Positions 1 to 12,033 of a stretch of 64,000 nucleotides of DNA are shown here, one piece after another. The notes beneath the pieces were generated by a model. It had not been told where the DNA came from, did not search any database, and saw nothing but the letters and a program-made list of their open reading frames with translations. The stretch comes from Podospora bellae-mahoneyi (taxonomy: Eukaryota; Ascomycota; Sordariomycetes; Sordariales; Podosporaceae), in NCBI RefSeq assembly GCF_035222275.1, contig NC_085886.1:806001-870000 (forward strand), read 5' to 3'. Every line of letters begins with the position of its first letter. The first letter of the stretch is position 1. A program made the translations under genes and the position numbers.

Positions 1-1046
1 GACGAGGGCGACATGCTTGCTGACATTTCCCGAGAGTTTCCGGAACTCGGGGTACTCTTCAATGAAACGCTTCATATCGGCTATTGACTCAATGTCGGCG
101 TTGTTCTTCGTCTTCGATTGGTATTGCTCAACATAGTCTTTGATGTTACTGCCCAAGTCGCCAAAGTTGAGATACATATTCTTCTTGAAGAATGGGTCTT
201 GATCTTGAGATAGAACAATCTCTTTGAGCTCGGGACGGATGTCGGGTACACTGCTTAGGTCTACACGACCGTTGTGAATACCGAGAAGATGATGTACCAT
301 GGCCTGGTACGTCCACTGCATGAGCAAGGGGGTGATGGGGTCTTCTCTTCGGTCTAGGATGAGAAGGATTGGTGGTGTGTCAACCTTGCGGAAATCAAAG
401 AGCTGGTCCTCTTGTGTGATGTGATATCGCACTTCTGACGCCAATTTTTGAGCCAGGGGGCTAGACTTCTGGTACCTGATGAGGGGCTTCTTCTTGAGCG
501 ATAGCAGGACAGCAATGAGGCCTTCAGATGCACGTTGAAGAGAGTCTCTATTCCACGTGTCCGGGCTCCCACCCCATAGGCGGTACAGAGGCTGAGACAT
601 GTTGAGAGAGAACAGGTCGGGATTGATGATCACATAGTCCAGAAAATACTCTTGAACGAGCTTCACAACTTCGTGATCGTCGGCCTCGGCCAAACGTTCC
701 AATGTGGACTTTTTGGCAATATTGCTGAAGAAAAGATGGTATTCTCCGTATTTAGGCTCCCTCAGCTCATCAATAAGAAGGCCTATGGAATCCGGGTCTG
801 GTCTCACGAAACACAGGCAACGTAGATGGCGCATCTTTTCCCGGTTCGGCTTGTCTAGGCGATCTGTGAGGTACACCTCATGGTTGAGAAGCGTTGATTG
901 CGTGACGGCGGTCGATATGAAAGCCATAGTTTCCCTGTCCAGCAGTAGAATCTTCATCTTGGCCGATTGCGACGTCCCCGATGTGCTGTCGCCGGCCGAC
1001 ACCATCTTGGTGACGTAGCTCGTCACGGCCTGCACCACGTCCATCG
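1..1046 (-). CDS. VPS45: Vacuolar protein sorting protein VPS45 (Sec1/Munc18 family), 3-prime end outside window
   Basis: Sec1/Munc18-family protein that in known fungi binds the syntaxin Tlg2/Pep12 class and helps SNARE assembly at the trans-Golgi and endosome. The reading frame is open from the ATG at 1046 down to the window edge, about 348 codons of a protein that is usually near 580 residues. Visible family features are the N-terminal stretch MKILLLDRETMAFISTAVTQ, then YLTDRLDKPNREKMRHLRCL, and the domain 2 signature DRREDPITPLLMQWTYQAM followed by VHHLLGIHNGRVDLS, which is characteristic of Vps45 rather than Sly1 or Sec1. No intron is needed in the visible part. It shares a 391 bp divergent promoter with MMM1. 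The C-terminal third is missing only because the window ends. Confidence 0.93.
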
Positions 1047-1437
1047 TTCCTCGGGTTCGGAGTTGACCCTGGGTGAATTCGGTTCGACGGGAGCGTGGAT
1101 TTTATGTTGTTCCGAACAAAAGTTCTGAGAAAGGATCGTAGAATTATCGCAGAACAATTGGTCATCGACGTCGTGATACTGAATTAGTGTGTATAAGAGT
1201 GGTCCTGAAGGTTGAACCTGAAAGAGGTGAGCTGTGTTCCTTGGAGCTCCCCTGTGGTTGGCGCCAAGAGTGTCTAATCCGGGGTGCCTGCCGCAGCTGT
1301 TGGGCCCCTGCAGTCGGCACGCAGCGGGCCAGTGACACGCTACGATAAGATAAGAGCACTATCTTTCCAGCGCCTTGTCAAGTTGAAAGCTGCCGTCATC
1401 GCATTCTCGAATTTCTTGAGCAGCGTTCGAGTTCAAA
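1047..1437. promoter_or_regulatory. Divergent promoter region between VPS45 and MMM1
   Basis: This 391 bp interval lies between two start codons that point away from each other, so it must hold both 5-prime leaders and promoters. I see no clear TATA box or coding segment. The assignment is from position only. Confidence 0.6.
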
Positions 1438-2749
1438 ATGGCACAAGATGTTTGCCCAACAAGATCGGAGCCCTCGTGAGTACTTTTCAATTCTGTTTTC
1501 TTACTGTCAATTGTTTCCGTGGCTGACTGGCAATCGTCCTTTTTTCAGATTATCTTTTCTCCAGGGTCTCATCCTTGGGCAGCTGTCAGTAGTGCTGCTG
1601 ATTGCTGCCTTTATCAAGTTCTTCATCTTTGGCGAAGCGCCATCGGCGGAAGAAACGGCGTCTATCCGAGCCACCGAACGAAGGTCACGAACTCTTGCCC
1701 ACAAGAAATCTCTACTTAGTCTTCGGTCCGCAGCCACACAACGCCAGGGTTCCCAACCACCAGCCCTACCCGCCCTCAACAAGAAGAAATCGAGCATTCT
1801 CCGATCGAATCCGCCGACCCTGACCATTGGCTCGATTCTTGACAAGACTTACTACAAGGTGGACAGCCACCAACCTGAAAGTTTGGACTGGTTCAATGTC
1901 TTGATTGCCCAGACCATTGCGCAGTTCCGCAGTGATGCGCAGCATGACGACGCCATACTCACATCTCTGAGCAAGACCCTCAACGGGACTTCGAGGCCGG
2001 ATTTTGTGGACGAGATACGGGTTTCGGAGTTGAGCCTGGGGGAGGATTTCCCGATTTTCAGCAACTGCCGCATCATACCGGTGGACGAGGATGGCCTCCA
2101 GTTTGGAGCAGGCAAGGCGTTTGATCCCAAACAGGCTGCCAGGGAAGGTGCTCGTCTGCAGGCGAGGATGGATGTCGACCTCAGCGATATGATTACTCTG
2201 GCTGTCGAGACAAAGCTCCTTCTCAACTTCCCCAAGCGACTGAGCGCAGTTCTTCCCGTGGCGTTGGCTGTGTCGGTTGTTCGTTTTAGCGGCACACTGT
2301 CCATCTCATTTAACCCAAGCAACCCTTCGGAAAACACGCCTACGAAAATGACGTTCACGTTTCTCGACGATTACCGACTGGATTTCTCGATTCGCAGTCT
2401 TCTGGGAAGTCGTTCAAGGTTGCAAGATGTCCCCAAGATTGCACAGCTGGTTGAGTCTCGTCTTCATCGATGGTTTGATGAGCGATGCGTTGAGCCAAGG
2501 TTCCAGGAGATTGAGCTTCCCAGCATGTGGCCTCGGAAAAAGAACACGCGCGGGGGTGATGAGATTATCGCCAATATTGAGCAATCAATAAACAAAGCGC
2601 ATGGCGGTGCGATTGCCAAGGAGGCTCGTCAAGAACTTGACACTGAGACGGACGGGCTCCGGTATAGACGGCGGCCAGTGGGAGACGATACTTACTCGGT
2701 ATCAGGCTCCATGCCAGGTTCACTCCCAGGCATCGACATGCCTACATGA
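1438..2749 (+). CDS. MMM1: Maintenance of mitochondrial morphology protein 1 (ERMES subunit)
   Basis: ER membrane subunit of the ERMES complex, which tethers ER to mitochondria and moves phospholipids between them. Exons are 1438-1475 and 1549-2749, with a 73 nt intron (GTGAGT donor, TTTCAG acceptor), giving 412 residues. The start at 1438 reads MAQDVCPTRSEPS and joins in frame to LSFLQGLILGQLSVVLLIAA, which contains the single N-terminal transmembrane segment, about residues 19-40. The cytosolic SMP lipid-binding domain follows from about residue 125 (DWFNVLIAQTIAQFRSDAQ) to about 360. The polar C-terminal tail carries the usual ARQELDTETDGLRYRR stretch. An alternative ATG at 1448 would read through the intron and lose the conserved leader, so I reject it. 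VPS45 lies upstream on the opposite strand. Confidence 0.96.
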
Positions 2750-3470
2750 TGACGGTTACAATCTGGATCTTACAACACAATCTCATCTCCAAAGCCCCGC
2801 TCACCCCTCTGCCTCTGAAGGTCCAACCAAAACAAAAACCGAGACACGGAAAACCGCATAACGAGGCGAAGCCGCGGTGTGTTAACGACCTGTCACCAGG
2901 TCAAAATACTATCATTGGGTGTTGTACACCTTACATGTATTATATCATACCATTCCACCACATGTCCATAGGTAGATCTTGATATAGGGTTAGGGGGCGC
3001 CAGAGTGGAGCCAATGAGCGATGCTCAGCACATGCCAAAAAGCGAGCGCCGCAGCGGTGCGGATGTGGTCTGGTGATGTCACAGCAGTGGACCCACCAAA
3101 AATCCCCATCAGTCCCCAACGGTTCATGACAGTAGTTGGCATCCTCAACGATCCGATGAAAAAAACGGCTGCCACTGCATCGTTAATCAAGCACTTTGGA
3201 TGAAATTGTATACCAAAGAAACTCTCTCTTTATTTTCTTTGTCATCTGAACCTCAACACTATTTGGTTGTCATTTACCTTCTTGCCACGTCCCTGTCGCA
3301 TAAACCCACTCGCCGATCCGAGAGCAAACGGCCATTGCCGTGATTTTCCTCAGCAACCATTTCAGTCCCCCCACTGATCGAAACCAACCTCGTGATGGTA
3401 TAACACTACTTCGAGACAGCCGCCTTCGTTACGCCTTTGCGCATTCGTTAAACCAGGACCACTGGTCACC
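2750..3470. other. Intergenic region between MMM1 and ALE1
   Basis: This 721 bp stretch should contain the MMM1 3-prime UTR and the ALE1 promoter and leader. I see no coding segment. At 2985-2997 it has a short telomere-like motif, TAGGGTTAGGGGG, discussed in the findings. Confidence 0.5.
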
Positions 3471-5347
3471 ATGATACCCTTCATAAACGCGCGTATGGAT
3501 GCCCCCTCCAGATGAGTTGTGGGTGTCGGTTTGCTGACGTCGTCTGTCTCTTATAGCATTCGTTTGGTTAGCCGACAGGATCGGCGCTGGCCCAGATGAG
3601 TGTACGTTTGTTCTCTATAATAGTTCTGAGCTGCAAAATCGTATGATTGCTCCGGGTGCTAACATCGTGCGGAACAGTAAAACTCGTCTTCTCCTTCCTC
3701 CTATCGTATCCTCTTGCTGGCCTCCTAAAAAGAGTTCCCGATGCGCGGCCCGAGTTCAAAAACCTCTTCTCGATTTCGATCTCGTTATTCTACCTCGTCG
3801 GACTGTTCGACCTCTGGGATGGCCTCCGGACGATTTTAATCTCTGCGATCGGGACATATGCCATCGCGAAATACCTGCGGGGCTCGCCGTACATGCCATG
3901 GGTCGGCTTCGTTTTTTTAATGGGCCACATGAGCGTCAACCACATTGCGCGCCAGCAAGCCAACAGCCCCCGTTCAGTCGACATCACGGGCGCCCAAATG
4001 GTCGCGGTCATGAAGCTCAGCGCCTTTTGCTGGAACGTGGCTGATGGCGTTCTTCCCGAGGCTGACCTCTCCGACTTTCAGAAAGACAGACGCCTCGTGG
4101 AGCTCCCTAGTCTCCTCAACTATGCGGGCTATGTCTTCTTCTTCCCCAGCATGCTCATCGGTCCCGCATTTGATTTTGTTGAGTACCGCAGGTGGCTTGA
4201 CACTACCATGTTTGAGGTGCCCGCCAATGTTGATCCGTCCAAGAAGCCGCCTACCCGTCGCAAGCGCAAAATCCCCCGCAGTGGGACTCCCGCCATGAAG
4301 AAGCTAGCCCTTGGTTTGATCTGGACCTTTTCGTTCCTCAAGCTATCCGCCCACTACTACCCCGAGGTGCTTTTGGAGGATAAGTTTGTGACGTATGGGT
4401 TCCTCCACCGGCTGGTGGTGCTGCACATGGTTGGCTTCACCGCGCGCTGCAAGTACTATGGTGTCTGGACCATGACAGAGGGCGCGTGCATTCTGGCTGG
4501 CCTGGGTTTTAAGGGTGTCGACCCCAAGACTGGAAAAGTGTCTTGGGACAGGCTCCGGAATATCGACCCTTGGGAGGTGGAGTTTGCACAGAACACGAGG
4601 GGGTACTTGGGGGCGTGGAACATCAATACTAATCAGTGGTTGAGGAACTACGTCTACCTGCGGGTCACGCCTAGGGGAAAGAAGCCTGGTTTTAGGGCTA
4701 GTTTGGCTACTTTTACGACCTCGGCTTTCTGGCATGGGTTTTATCCTGGGTATTATCTGTCGTTTGTGCTGGCGAGTTTTATTCAGACTGTTGCGAAGAG
4801 TATGTTTTCTTGTTTCGCCTGTTTGTTTCATTAACTCAAGCTAATTATTTTGTCTGCAGAACTCCGCCGTTTCTTCCGCCCCTTCTTCCTCGACCCCAAG
4901 ACTCAGCAGCCCCTTCCCTCCAAGAAGCTTTACGATTTCGCCTCTTGGGTCACGACCCAGCTCACGTTTTCGTACGCGGCCGCTCCGTTTCTGATTCTGT
5001 CCTTCTCGGGCTCGGTTACGGTTTGGGCGAGGGTGTATTTCTACGCCGTGGTTGGGACAGTGGTCTTGATGGGCTTCTTTGCTTCCCCCGGAGTCAAGGT
5101 TGTGAAGAAGGCGCTGGAGCAGCGAAATGCCAAGGCGGGGGTTGTGACTGATAAGAAGAGCGGGGATTTGAAGAGGACGGCGAGCACGGACAGTCTCAGC
5201 TCGAGCAGGGAGCCGGTGATGGGGATTTCGGCGGATATGGAGGAGGAGCTGGATGAGATGGTTAGGGAAGTGAAGAGGGAGGTTGAGGTTAGGAGGGCGA
5301 GGAGTAGGGAGAATAGTTTGGTGAAGGATATGAAGAAGGCGATGTAG
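3471..5347 (+). CDS. ALE1: Lysophospholipid acyltransferase, MBOAT family (ALE1/SLC4 type)
   Basis: Membrane-bound O-acyltransferase that re-acylates lysophospholipids in the ER (Lands cycle). There are four exons: 3471-3492, 3557-3601, 3678-4799 and 4860-5347, with introns of 64, 76 and 60 nt and GT-AG ends, giving 558 residues. The two tiny 5-prime exons supply MIPFINAPFVWLADRIGAG, which joins in frame to PDELKLVFSFLLSYPLAGLL, the typical start of fungal ALE1. Several transmembrane segments follow. The MBOAT active-site region is clear: the conserved Asn lies in NTNQWLRNYVYLR and the catalytic His in TTSAFWHGFYPGYYLSF. The C-terminal tail is charged and serine-rich (KRTASTDSLSSSRE, near residue 500), as is common in filamentous fungi. 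The third base of codons shifts from C to G in the last third of the gene. Confidence 0.95.
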
Positions 5348-6811
5348 GTGGGGGTTTGAAAGGGGGGAATATATTGGGGGAAGGAGGAGTGTGTAGATAG
5401 GAAAGGAGGACGGAGGTTGGTATATCCATTTTGTGTGATTTGTTGAAGCATGGCGATGGGACAGGGTCAATGGGTAGATTTTGTGCTTTGTCTATTCCTT
5501 TGCTGGCTACATGGTAAGGGGGGATTTTGCTGTTGAATATATGGGTTAGAAGAGACGTCAACTGAGTTATGAAGTATGTTCAAGAGTATTCTAGGTCTTT
5601 AAATGATCATTGAGTCCTTTGGCAGATGGGGAATGATAGTCACAAACCGCACACACTCGGTCGCTGGGCTGTTCTAGGTTTTTCGTGGACGATGTCGAGG
5701 AAGACAGCCCACAAGTCAGGCCACTGCCGTTGACACGATATAAACAACAAAAATCTCGACCACGTAATCTAGATCTTTGTTGGGTAGAGAGAGATTTCCA
5801 TCGATCACTGGAAACTTTCCAGAGCACATCAGATAAAAAAATGACCCTGGTAAAAAATGTTTTTGCATTACGTTTCGCACATGACTATCGTAATACTGCA
5901 TAATCTTTCGCAGCTTCTTTCTTCCCCCTTTCCCCCAGCTGCCAAACCCGCCGCCGCCCCCTTTCCAACACCTACTCCCTTTCTTTCAAGAGAGGGGAAG
6001 GAGGGAGGTAGCTAACCAGAAAACAAGGTTTAAAAACTAAGTAATAAGTATAGGGTGCCGTTGTAAATAGCTTTCTCCCCCAACAAATGATGATGGTAAT
6101 ACAGACGATAAGAAAAAACCAGGCTTTGTGTGTAAAGTATGTGTATACTTCACGTCTTTGCTCGCCAACCGCCAGAAGATAATCCCTTTCGCCCCGACTC
6201 TCATAATGGCATTTGGTAATCCAAAAAAAAAAAGCAAACAAGACAAAAAAACGACGGGGTATCTCCGATTGTTCGTTGTTGTTCAAAAACGCCCGCCCGG
6301 TCTTCTCTTGGCTCTTCCACCTGTGCTATAGCACGAGGATGTACATGATAAACAAATGATAGTAACGACACGTTTGAAAAGAGATAAGAAGCGAAATCTT
6401 GAACAAGAAAATTCGTTGGCTGCGAAAAAAAAAAAGGAAATGGGCTGCCAAAAAGGCATCTCATTAATCCGTCAAGATAAAGAAAGAAAAAACCCAATGC
6501 TCTATTTTGAGGTTGCAACGTCAAAAAAGAAACCGTCAGGCATTAAGTGTTTGTGCTGTCGTCGAAGCTGTCGTAGAAATTCGTTCCGGTAGATGTTTGT
6601 ATATGTACTGAGATGGGCCTAGAAAAATGCCCAAATCGTTGTGACCGTGTGTTTGGTCGAGGTTGGTCCAATCCAGGTGAGTGGATGGATGTACAGCGCA
6701 CGTGCGAATGTATGTGGTAGGTTTGTAAAGATTGTGTAGTGGTTGGGGCCCTGGGTTGGGCATAGTGATATTTGTGTATGATTGTGAGTGAGTGATTAAT
6801 GTGATGAGTTT
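5348..6811. other. Convergent intergenic region, no gene seen
   Basis: This 1.46 kb region lies between the 3-prime ends of ALE1 (+) and the serine-rich protein gene (-). It is AT-richer than the flanking genes and has several poly-A/T runs (for example 6222-6252 and 6425-6437). I found only short random frames. It presumably holds both 3-prime UTRs and their polyadenylation signals. Confidence 0.5.
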
Positions 6812-9580
6812 CTATGGCGAGTTTTGTCCCCATCCTTGCTGAACACCAACAACGGCCAGGGCGATGATGGCGCCGATGATGAGAAGACCGACAATCGACA
6901 TGATCCGGTTCAGGTTCCTCCACCACCGCACAGCTTCAAATCTCCTCTCGTCTCCAGCTTGGGGCTGGTAACGGTATTCGGGCTGCTTCTCTCCCTTTTC
7001 GAGAGAGTACCGCTGGGGCAGTGGCAGGAGAGCTCCGGCCATCCAGGCGAATGGGAAGATGAAGCCAATGATGAAGAGCACCACCTGAATGTTCCGCTTG
7101 CCCATCAAACTGGTATCGGCCGACCAGTTGATGCTGGGTGGGTCCCACATGCTGTAGCGGCTGGCGCGTCGATCCTGACGAAGATGTGGGGACCAGATGC
7201 TGGATGTCTTCTGGCGCAATGTTCTGAATACGTTATAGTCTTGGGCAGGTGCTTGTGAGATACCCATCTCCGATTGTCCGAAAAAGGGATGGTCGCCGGG
7301 GACTTCTCTCGCGCGTTTCCTGGGGCTGTAGATATTAGGTGGGAACTGCTCGTCGGTGGGTGAATCCCCGTCGTTGTAGAATCTTGAGCTGCCCGGCCTG
7401 CTACCGCTTTCCGAGATAGACATGAAAGAAGGAGACCTTCCAAGCCAGCGTCTTTCGCCCGATCCATAGTAGACCTTGGCCCAGGCGGGAACCTCGGAAG
7501 TGAAGCTATTTCCACGAGAACGGGAGCTACCGCTGGAGTGAAGGCCTCTGCTGGAACTGTTGGTGGTGGTAAAGTAACTCGAGAGTGCTGCCCTGGAGGG
7601 TCTGTGCTCCAGGTCCGCAATTCCATCTCCGTGCTCGTCCTGATCACGCACCATACGGATCTGTGGACTCGCTCTTGACAAGCTCGGCTGCGGTCGGTGA
7701 AGAGAATCGCTCCCTGAGCTGGTATTGGCGCCTTCTTCCAGTTGGCCAGCGATGGACGAAGAGACACTGGGCATCTGACGGCTGTGCATGGAGCTGACCC
7801 ATCCGGCGCTACTGCGACGACGGTGATGGCCGCCGGAGGACTCGGATAATGGCGAAACAGATCGGGTAGGCATTGGGCTGCTTTCAACTTCGCTTTCAGA
7901 CTGGACGGTGGAGAGCTGTGAACTCCATTGATGAGGAGTCGCGGTAATCATCGAGACCGATGGTCCTTGTGTGTTGGAACTCTCAGGCCTGGAGGAGGAT
8001 CCTGTGGTTGGTGACGCCAACCATGAGGGTAGCTGCGAAGGACTGCTCGATTCACCTCCACGCGCGGCCCGAGGGGACAGCAGCCCAAGGTTGACGGTAA
8101 CTGGAGGCACCAACAACGCCGGCTCCGGCTTGCCAATAACAGAACCGACGCTCTTCAAGGAGTGGACAGAATTAGTGCGCGAGCGAAGGTTCTCACGAGA
8201 CCGTTGCTTGTAGTATCCAAAGTTTTCGTACGACTTCTTCTTCACTGGCCTGAGCGGCGCGACTCGCAAGCTCTCCTGGGAATAGCTTGGACGAGGCTTC
8301 TTGGCTACGACGATGACAGATCCGGATGGCGACGGTGACGCCTCGCCATGGACGACGTAGTTATCGTTCTCCCCTGTTGACGACGAGGCTGAGGATGCCA
8401 ATGGGCTGTTCTTGAAAGCAGGGGCCGGGGAAGCTTCACCCAAGACCTCCCAGTTGGAGGTGCCGGGTCGGTTGAAAAGGAGACTGTCGTTGGACTCTTG
8501 AGCAGGCGATGAGCTGGGACCGTAGACCTTGTAGTTCGTGCTCACGGAGACAGTATCGATGCTTTGGTCGGACACAGCAGACGTAAAAGACGTCTTCGAC
8601 ACGATCGTCTTGGGCGGCTTGGTGGGTGTCACCTCTTCCTCCTTGCCAGTAGGGTCTTCAATCAGTGGGGAGAGAGGTCTGTCGGAGGGCAGCGAGTCTG
8701 CTAGAGGCTCCTTGATGGCGGGGGGCTCGGGCGTCTGGGCTACCTTTCGCAGGCCACCGACCATGCGGTAGTTCCAAGGGGACGAAGAGGATGCAGGATT
8801 AGGATCTTCAGCTAAGTGTATGGTTGAAGAGCCCGGAGATGAGAGTGCAGGAGAGGGCGGCTCAGATGGTGTGTGATCCGGGATGAAGGTGCTTACACCC
8901 GTCATGGGGGTCTCTGAGCGACTCTCGGCCCAAGAGAGGATCGAAGGCCGTTCATGCGTGCTCGATCTGGACGCATATGACAGGGTAGGGGAAATAAGGC
9001 TGTCGCGTGCTGGGAGCGGACTGGGCGTGACAGAGGACTCTGCTTCTGGGTCATTGCGGACAAGGGTAAAGGTCTTGTCAGGGTTGGTGATGATGATGGT
9101 GCGTCGTCTGGAAGGGGCCCTTGACGAGGACCTGGACCTGGTGGTAGTTTGGGACGACCCAGCTGGGGATGGCGACTCGCTTACGCGGGAAGATCGAGTC
9201 GATGTAGGATATGTCGTGATGTTGGGCGAATCTTCAGACGCTTGGCCCACCCCCGAGGGGCTGACCAAGGGTTTCATGCCTGAAACCCTTTCACTCCTCC
9301 CTCGCTCCAATGGGGCACCCGCATTTGTCACCTCTGCAAGCCCGCTGCTCCTGCTCCTCGAGTGTCCAACAAGTCGGATGGTCTGATCGCTGCTTCGGTT
9401 GGAATTGCGGCTTGGTGCATTTTCGCGCAGTGAGAGCTGGCTTGGCGCGCGCTCATCGCCATCGATTCTCGGCGGCGTATATGGGACGAGACGGATACCG
9501 GACTTGGTGGCGCTCTCTGATTTTGATCGCTCATGGAGCGGTGTTGATGGCGGGCCATGTCGGCTGTCGGGCGCCGACAT
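6812..9580 (-). CDS. Serine-rich protein with two C-terminal transmembrane segments, function unknown
   Basis: An intron-free frame of 922 residues starting MSAPDSRHGPPSTPLHERSK. The first 800 residues are a low-complexity region rich in Ser, Pro, Arg and Thr, with many SxSR and RSxS patches that look like kinase sites and no folded domain I recognise. The last 94 residues differ. A hydrophobic helix (VVLFIIGFIFPFAWMAGALL, about 833-852), a polar loop with RRFEAVRWWRNLNRIM, and a second helix (SIVGLLIIGAIIALAVVGV, about 895-913) suggest a two-pass anchor with a large cytosolic N-terminus. Similar serine-rich proteins are predicted in related filamentous ascomycetes, but I do not know a function. 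It could be a cell-end or septation scaffold; that is inference only. The start is the first ATG of the frame. Confidence 0.85.
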   Translation of the reverse strand: MSAPDSRHGPPSTPLHERSKSESATKSGIRLVPYTPPRIDGDERAPSQLSLRENAPSRNSNRSSDQTIRLVGHSRSRSSGLAEVTNAGAPLERGRSERVSGMKPLVSPSGVGQASEDSPNITTYPTSTRSSRVSESPSPAGSSQTTTRSRSSSRAPSRRRTIIITNPDKTFTLVRNDPEAESSVTPSPLPARDSLISPTLSYASRSSTHERPSILSWAESRSETPMTGVSTFIPDHTPSEPPSPALSSPGSSTIHLAEDPNPASSSSPWNYRMVGGLRKVAQTPEPPAIKEPLADSLPSDRPLSPLIEDPTGKEEEVTPTKPPKTIVSKTSFTSAVSDQSIDTVSVSTNYKVYGPSSSPAQESNDSLLFNRPGTSNWEVLGEASPAPAFKNSPLASSASSSTGENDNYVVHGEASPSPSGSVIVVAKKPRPSYSQESLRVAPLRPVKKKSYENFGYYKQRSRENLRSRTNSVHSLKSVGSVIGKPEPALLVPPVTVNLGLLSPRAARGGESSSPSQLPSWLASPTTGSSSRPESSNTQGPSVSMITATPHQWSSQLSTVQSESEVESSPMPTRSVSPLSESSGGHHRRRSSAGWVSSMHSRQMPSVSSSIAGQLEEGANTSSGSDSLHRPQPSLSRASPQIRMVRDQDEHGDGIADLEHRPSRAALSSYFTTTNSSSRGLHSSGSSRSRGNSFTSEVPAWAKVYYGSGERRWLGRSPSFMSISESGSRPGSSRFYNDGDSPTDEQFPPNIYSPRKRAREVPGDHPFFGQSEMGISQAPAQDYNVFRTLRQKTSSIWSPHLRQDRRASRYSMWDPPSINWSADTSLMGKRNIQVVLFIIGFIFPFAWMAGALLPLPQRYSLEKGEKQPEYRYQPQAGDERRFEAVRWWRNLNRIMSIVGLLIIGAIIALAVVGVQQGWGQNSP

Positions 9581-12033
9581 GGCTCCGGAATGTTGGGTGA
9601 GACGGCCGGCGTGCGGGGCCGGGAGGCTCTCGATCCGTCGGGTCCGATTGTAAATTCAGAAAGTGGACAGTCAGATCTCCATAACCGTTTCATACGCACA
9701 GTCCGGAATGGAAGGAGGCCAAAAAGAAGAAGAAAAAAAATCAGACGTCGTCGCGAAAACGTGGTCGAGTGGCGTGTTTCTTTTGAAGATGAAGGGTACC
9801 TTGTCTTGAGATTCTGTTCGCGCGTGAGTGACGTACGCTGGGTTCCTGGTCGTGATGCGTTCAGGGAGTATACTGGGAAAAATGATTCAGCTCAGCAAGG
9901 CAGGTGATCGGGCAGGCGGGCGAAGGCGATGGAGCCTGTGTCGGTGCGATAAAAATTAAATGTCAAAGTTGCAAAAAGAGTGCGTTGAAGAGAATCGAAG
10001 AAGAAACGACTGGCTAAGGTTGGATTCAAAAGAGGGTGGGTGGTGGTAGGTAGAATATTCAGGCCGGAAGCTTAGAGCATTGTGAAGTAGTGGTGGGATG
10101 GCGAGACAGCGGCGTCTGGTCAGAAAAGCGTGAAGCACCGGGATCCAATAGGTGCAATGCTATCCCGAAGAGTTGAAGGCGGGAGTATGCGACCCAAAAG
10201 AAGGACGGCCGGACAAGGCGGCTACGGCTACGGCTGCTCTCTCTCCTCCACGCGACACAAGAGGTCGCCACTGGCCGTGGGGGTGGGTGGTGAGAGGTTC
10301 GTGGGTGAGGGGGAAAAAAGGATGGAACGGGAGTTGGCCGGAATGGAGGGTACTCCCAAGATGAAAGAGAGTGTGTGTTGCGGAGTCGCGGAGGTGGATG
10401 GTGGTCGCAATTAGAGATTGGATGATACGGAGTACTGAGGAGACAAAAAAAAAGCTCAGTATGCCGCCGATTGGTTCGCTGGCCAGCGTCTGTTTTGCTA
10501 TGCAGCATTCAGGAGCTGCCATCTCAACGAACAGCGGACGAGAACCAGAAATGCCCAAGACAGTGGGCGACACCGCTTGACCGCTGGAAAGTTTCCAGAA
10601 CAAGGCTGAGAGTTTAATTTCGCGTACCCACTCTCTGCAGCGCTGTGATAGGGTGAAAGCCATCGCTACCGGTCGCTAACTGTCCCAATTCGACCTAGCC
10701 AGCGTCCGTCCGGCCTGGGGTTTCTTCCATTCTGGGGTCAACGGGGCTGTGTCACGCAACATCGAGGCTAGCGTTTCGACGTCTTGATCTTCAACCTCGC
10801 CAAAACGAGCTTCGTTGAAACTTTGGCTTGGTCGGGAGGAACGATGATGCTCTCCCACCGACACTTCTGGGCCGGTGATGTTGCAACCAAGCTCGGGGCG
10901 GCCGGCGAGTGGTGCCAACTCTCCGCTCTGTCCTCTGCAGCCATGTCCCCTGCATCATTCCTCGCCTGTTGTCATCAAAACATCAACAAGATGATGGCCG
11001 TCGATGGTGTTTGATAGTTGACACAATGGCTGCACCTGTGCCCAAGAACATTCGCTGCAATTGCTCTGTGGCGCCGGCGAGTGCCACGGCAACACAGGCC
11101 GAATCCCTTCACTGACACCTGCAACACTGCAGCATCTGCAGTTTGTCACATTGCCTACTGCGGGCAGAATGGAGCCTGGGATACGTGTTCGACGGTGGTG
11201 AGCGACTGTGGAAAGCACAGATGCAATCGAGATGCGGCTGTCGGGCTCGGCAGGGGACGCGCCTACTACTGTGGATGTGTTAATTAAACTGTTATGCAAA
11301 ACAGACGAGCGCGTACCTGATTCGCGTCTAGTTCGCGTTCAATTTGTGCATTTATGCCGACTACGGCCTTTCATAAAGCTTTACAATGAGCAGCTCAATG
11401 CTTCAGAAGTTACAAACAAAAAAAGATAGAAAGTGATGTGAAAGAATAGTCAGACTTGCCATGCACAATCTAAGCATTGTTCCGAGGACACAATTAAAGC
11501 TAATGCAATAACATGTCGGCTTAAACAAACGGAATGCAACGTAGAAAAAGGCAGCTTCACAAAATTCCGGTAGTCCCGCAACTGTGTCAAGCTTTGAGTA
11601 TAGCACAACTCCAACCAACAACAAACTCCCCGCCTTCCTGGTCCTGGGAGGAAGTATCGTGGGCAAATCCCAGATGCAACGTCGAATGAAGACTTCTAAA
11701 AATAAGAAGAAGAAGGCGGTTGTTGATCGATCGGGACACACACGGAACCCACCACACCCACGCGACGATTCGGTGGAGCAAAAAACGCGAGCATCTTCCT
11801 TCCCGTCCGTCTGGGAAAGTTTGACAGAAACCCAAGAGTTTGCTTGGCGATTGACGATTCTTGAAACGGGACCCGATTCGGCAGCCCATCGTCTCACAAG
11901 CATTGATCAACAGCCGCAGCCGCGCGCTTTCTCCTGACGAGCGTCTAAGCAGGAGGCGCACTCTCACAGCTCACAGCCTGACGTTACTACTCAAACAGTC
12001 AGCAGGGCAGGCTTGTATAATCACAAAATCAAG
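9581..12033. other. Long divergent intergenic region, no gene recognised
   Basis: This 2.45 kb region separates the start codons of the serine-rich gene (-) and RCE1 (+). It must contain both promoters and leaders. The frames present are short, overlap on both strands and show no recognisable domain. I see no tRNA or repeat element. Long fungal 5-prime leaders could fill part of it. Confidence 0.45.

Noticed and set aside
8883-9386. Open frame of 167 codons antisense to the serine-rich gene
   Set aside because: It is a by-product of the biased codon use of the sense gene; the sense frame is far longer and continuous.
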